From Candidatus Mcinerneyibacterium aminivorans (GTDB lineage Bacteria; Macinerneyibacteriota; Macinerneyibacteria; Macinerneyibacteriales; Macinerneyibacteriaceae), in NCBI GenBank assembly GCA_008086245.1, contig VSIX01000062.1:1-16290 (forward strand): a DNA stretch of 16,290 nucleotides, written 5' to 3'. Position numbers and translations under genes: made by a program. The notes below the pieces were generated by a model. That model made no database searches, was not told the origin of the DNA, and saw only the letters and a program-made list of their open reading frames with translations. This document shows positions 13,562 to 16,290 of this stretch, piece after piece. How positions within the stretch are numbered: position 1 is the stretch's first letter; each line of letters begins with the position of its first letter.

Positions 13562-15358
13562 ATGCCCAGACATCCAAGAGTTGTACCGGAAGATAATAAA
13601 AAGAGAAAATTTGATATAGACCTGCTATTCTGGTTATTATCCTATATAAAAGATAAAAAATTTCTTGTAGGAGTATCGGTTTTATTAATTCTTCTTTCAG
13701 CTGGGCTGGGTCTTGCATCCCCCCATATTGTTAGAGTCGGTATTGATGATTACATAGGAAAAGGTGATTATAACGGGCTCTTAACTCTTGCAGTAATTTA
13801 TTTTTTTATAAGAGTTTTTTATTTTGCAAGTCAATTTGGACAGATGTATTTAACGGCTTATCTAGGGCAAAAAATAATGTACCGGATGAGGCTGGATATA
13901 TTTGAACATGTTATAAAGCTTAAGAAGAGTTACTTTGATAAAAATCCAATCGGGAAAATCATGACCAGAGTTACAACAGATGTTAAGGCTTTAAACGAAC
14001 TTTTAACTTCGGGATTTGTTAATTTTTTCAGTCAGTCCCTTATGCTTATGGGGATTCTGGTTTTTTTGTTTCTGGAAGCCTGGAAGTTAACATTAATTCT
14101 TTTAGTTATTACAATGCCTTTATTGATTATCGGCACTATTCTATTCAGAAAAAAAATTACTGTTTTATACAGAAAAATTAGAACCCAGATTGCAAAGATA
14201 AATTCTTTTTTACAGGAAAGTATTTCCGGAATGAGCATTATACAGCTTTTTAACAGGCAGGAGTATAACAGTAATAAATTTATGAAATTGAATAATGAAT
14301 GGTATAATTATTCTGTTGATTCAATGATTACCAGAGCAACTTTTTTCCCCTTTATCAGCTTTTTATCCATGTTTGCTCAGGCAATAATTGTATATTTAGG
14401 AGGGCGTCTGGTTTTTGAAAATTTCATAACTTTCGGTAGCTTATTTTTGTTTTTAAGATATATGAGGATGTTTTTTAGACCGTTGAGACAGATAAGCCAG
14501 CAGTACAATATACTGCAGAGGGCTATGGCTGCAAGTGAGAAAATCAATAACATACTGGATAGAAAGAAGTCAGAAGTTTATACAAAAGAAGGTGGGTATA
14601 AAGGGGAGCTAAAAGGAGAAATTGAATTTAAAAATGTCTGGTTTGCATATGAAGAGGATGAATATGTATTAAAAGATGTCTCCTTTAAAATAAATGTAGG
14701 AGAAACTATAGCTATTGTTGGACCCACCGGTTCAGGAAAAACAACTATTATAAATTTAATCGGGAAATTCTATGATATACAGAGGGGAGAAATATTTGTT
14801 GACGGTATAAATATAGAGGACTGGGATATTCAGTATCTGAGAAAACAGCTGGGGATAGTACTCCAGGATGTATTTCTGTTTTCTGGAAATATATTTGAAA
14901 ATATAACTTTCTACAATCCGGATTTTGATGAAAAAGAAGTTGAAGAGTTAGCGGAATATGTAAATGCTGATAAATTCATTAATAAGCTGACGAACCGATA
15001 TGAAACTAAAATTCTTGAAAGGGGTAAAACCCTTTCCTTTGGGCAGAGGCAGCTTCTTTCTTTTACAAGAACTCTATCCTATGAACCAAAAATGTTTATT
15101 CTTGATGAGGCAACATCTAATATTGATTCCGAAACGGAAAAATATATTCAGGATGCTACTGAAAAACTTACATCCGATCGTACATCAATAATAATTGCAC
15201 ATAGATTGTCAACCATTGAAAATGCTGATAGAATATTAGTGGTGCATAAGGGTGAGATAAGAGAAAGAGGTACACACAAGGAATTAATCCAGAAAGAAGG
15301 GTTGTATTATGACCTTTATCAGTTACAGTCTATAGAAGAAAATCAACCCGCAAAGTAA
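13562..15358 (+). CDS. ABC exporter half-transporter with consensus Walker B (TM288/MdlB-like)
   Basis: Second half of the exporter, 598 residues, membrane domain (about 30-325) then ATPase domain (about 352-598). It has a basic N-terminal extension (MPRHPRVVPEDNKKRK). Motifs: Walker A GPTGSGKT (387-394), Q-loop Gln435, Walker B MFILDEATS with catalytic Glu516, and His547 in IIAHRLS. Its signature is LSFGQ (491-495), not LSGGQ. In heterodimeric exporters the altered signature of this subunit and the Asp-type Walker B of the partner form the degenerate site, and the observed pattern fits exactly. AAAGGAG at 13545-13551, overlapping the previous stop region, is ten bases from the ATG. The pair would form one inner-membrane exporter. 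Confidence 0.93.
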   Translation: MPRHPRVVPEDNKKRKFDIDLLFWLLSYIKDKKFLVGVSVLLILLSAGLGLASPHIVRVGIDDYIGKGDYNGLLTLAVIYFFIRVFYFASQFGQMYLTAYLGQKIMYRMRLDIFEHVIKLKKSYFDKNPIGKIMTRVTTDVKALNELLTSGFVNFFSQSLMLMGILVFLFLEAWKLTLILLVITMPLLIIGTILFRKKITVLYRKIRTQIAKINSFLQESISGMSIIQLFNRQEYNSNKFMKLNNEWYNYSVDSMITRATFFPFISFLSMFAQAIIVYLGGRLVFENFITFGSLFLFLRYMRMFFRPLRQISQQYNILQRAMAASEKINNILDRKKSEVYTKEGGYKGELKGEIEFKNVWFAYEEDEYVLKDVSFKINVGETIAIVGPTGSGKTTIINLIGKFYDIQRGEIFVDGINIEDWDIQYLRKQLGIVLQDVFLFSGNIFENITFYNPDFDEKEVEELAEYVNADKFINKLTNRYETKILERGKTLSFGQRQLLSFTRTLSYEPKMFILDEATSNIDSETEKYIQDATEKLTSDRTSIIIAHRLSTIENADRILVVHKGEIRERGTHKELIQKEGLYYDLYQLQSIEENQPAK

Positions 15359-15376
15359 TAAATTATGGAGGATGTT

Positions 15377-16290
15377 ATGGGAAATTTAAAAGCAATTGGC
15401 GTATTTGACGGAAGATACAACAAATATGTAAATGAATTTGAGGAAATCTTTTCCGAATTCGGACTGATGAAGAGAAGAGTTCAGGTAGAGATTAAATGGC
15501 TGTTTTTCCTTTCCCGGGAGCTCAAACTATTTGAAATCGATAAGGATATTGTTGAATCGATAAATAATATTTATAAGAAATTTGATATAAAAGATGCGAA
15601 GCATATTAAAGAAATAGAAAAAACGACGAATCATGATGTAAAAGCAGTTGAATATTTTATAAAAGAGAAACTTGACAAAGTAGGGGCTTCGGAGATTAAG
15701 GAATGGGTTCATTTTGCCTGCACATCGGAAGATATTAATAATAATTCCTATGCTTTAATGTTAAAAGAGGGTAAAAATATAATATCAAAAGCTTTAGAAC
15801 AAAATATAAAAAAACTTGAGGAATTTGGTAAAAAATACAAAGATGTTTCTATGATTTCCAGGACGCACGGACAGCCTGCATCTCCTACTACCGCAGGAAA
15901 GGAATTTATAAACTTTGCCTTCAGATTAAAAAAAGAATATGAAAAGTTAAATAGACATGAAGTAGAAGGAAAAATGAACGGTGCTTCCGGGAATTTTAAT
16001 GCACATCAATTTGTATTTGATAATGTTGATTGGATTAGCAAAAGTTCAGAATTTATAGATAATTATCTTAAAATTAAACCTCTGATTTTTTCTACCCAGA
16101 TTAATAATTATTCCTATATTTCGGAACTTCTTCACATATTAATAAGGATTGCTTCAATTGTTATAGATATTGATAGAGATATCTGGGGTTATATATCCTT
16201 TGACTATTTAAAACAAAAGGTTGTAAAAGGAGAGGTTGGAAGCTCCACCATGCCCCATAAGGTTAATCCAATAGATTTTGAGAACAGCGA
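15377..16290 (+). CDS. purB: Adenylosuccinate lyase, N-terminal part
   Basis: Fumarase/aspartase-superfamily enzyme that removes fumarate from SAICAR and adenylosuccinate in purine synthesis. The frame is open from ATG 15377, with GGAGG at 15367-15371, to the end of the window: 304 full codons, so the C-terminus is missing. It opens VFDGRYNKYVNEFEEIFSEF, matching the DGRY and SE motifs of E. coli-type PurB. TTNHDVKAVEYF (83-94), TSEDINNNSYA (116-126), RTHGQPASPTT (162-172, with catalytic His164) and the flexible signature loop SSTMPHKVNPIDFENS (289-304) follow. The signature is that of the longer E. coli subfamily, not the B. subtilis type. It lies 18 bases after the exporter gene. Confidence 0.95.
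   Translation, partial: MGNLKAIGVFDGRYNKYVNEFEEIFSEFGLMKRRVQVEIKWLFFLSRELKLFEIDKDIVESINNIYKKFDIKDAKHIKEIEKTTNHDVKAVEYFIKEKLDKVGASEIKEWVHFACTSEDINNNSYALMLKEGKNIISKALEQNIKKLEEFGKKYKDVSMISRTHGQPASPTTAGKEFINFAFRLKKEYEKLNRHEVEGKMNGASGNFNAHQFVFDNVDWISKSSEFIDNYLKIKPLIFSTQINNYSYISELLHILIRIASIVIDIDRDIWGYISFDYLKQKVVKGEVGSSTMPHKVNPIDFENS

Noticed and set aside
15000-15191. Short + strand frame inside the second exporter gene
   Set aside because: It lies wholly within the conserved ATPase domain in another frame and resembles no known protein.

Overview
The window is AT-rich and every gene I accept lies on the + strand. It suggests a low-GC diderm (outer-membrane) bacterium. The evidence is a heptose kinase, a heptose adenylyltransferase and a CMP-Kdo synthetase together, which points to Kdo/heptose lipopolysaccharide, plus an NtrC-type activator that implies sigma-54. 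I cannot name the genus. The short hypothetical genes and split heptose enzymes would fit a poorly cultivated anaerobic lineage, but that is inference.

Layout. Positions 1-1456 hold the end of an iron-siderophore/cobalamin-type ABC importer: the C-terminal part of the ATPase and a FecCD permease. Positions 1457-1912 are a 456-base gap packed with structure. It has tandem hairpin units of about 50-54 nt, several of them terminator-like, and a pair of diverged, inverted palindromic elements resembling a REP/BIME unit. It ends in a good sigma-70-type promoter lying almost on top of the next start codon. Positions 1913-4965 form a regulatory-looking trio: a degenerate receiver fused to TPR repeats, a small exported protein that looks like a metal-site-less TroA/ZnuA fold, and a sigma-54 response regulator. 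No histidine kinase is visible.

Positions 4958-6928 carry an O-methyltransferase, endonuclease V and a CYTH-domain protein, tightly packed. Positions 6940-9104 are the LPS inner-core precursor genes rfaE1, rfaE2 and kdsB. pyrG (CTP synthase, 9106-10710) follows kdsB after one base, so the CTP maker sits beside a CTP user. After a 61-base gap come a DUF1844 protein, a LipM/LplA-family acyltransferase, the two halves of a heterodimeric ABC exporter with one degenerate ATPase site, and the first 304 codons of purB (adenylosuccinate lyase), cut by the window end.

From 1913 to the end the genes overlap or are separated by at most 22 bases, except the 61-base gap after pyrG, with no convincing terminator seen. 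This looks like one long transcription unit, or two. Several junctions have exactly 8-base overlaps, suggesting translational coupling. The least explained parts are the 1457-1912 repeat region and the 1913-3620 gene pair.
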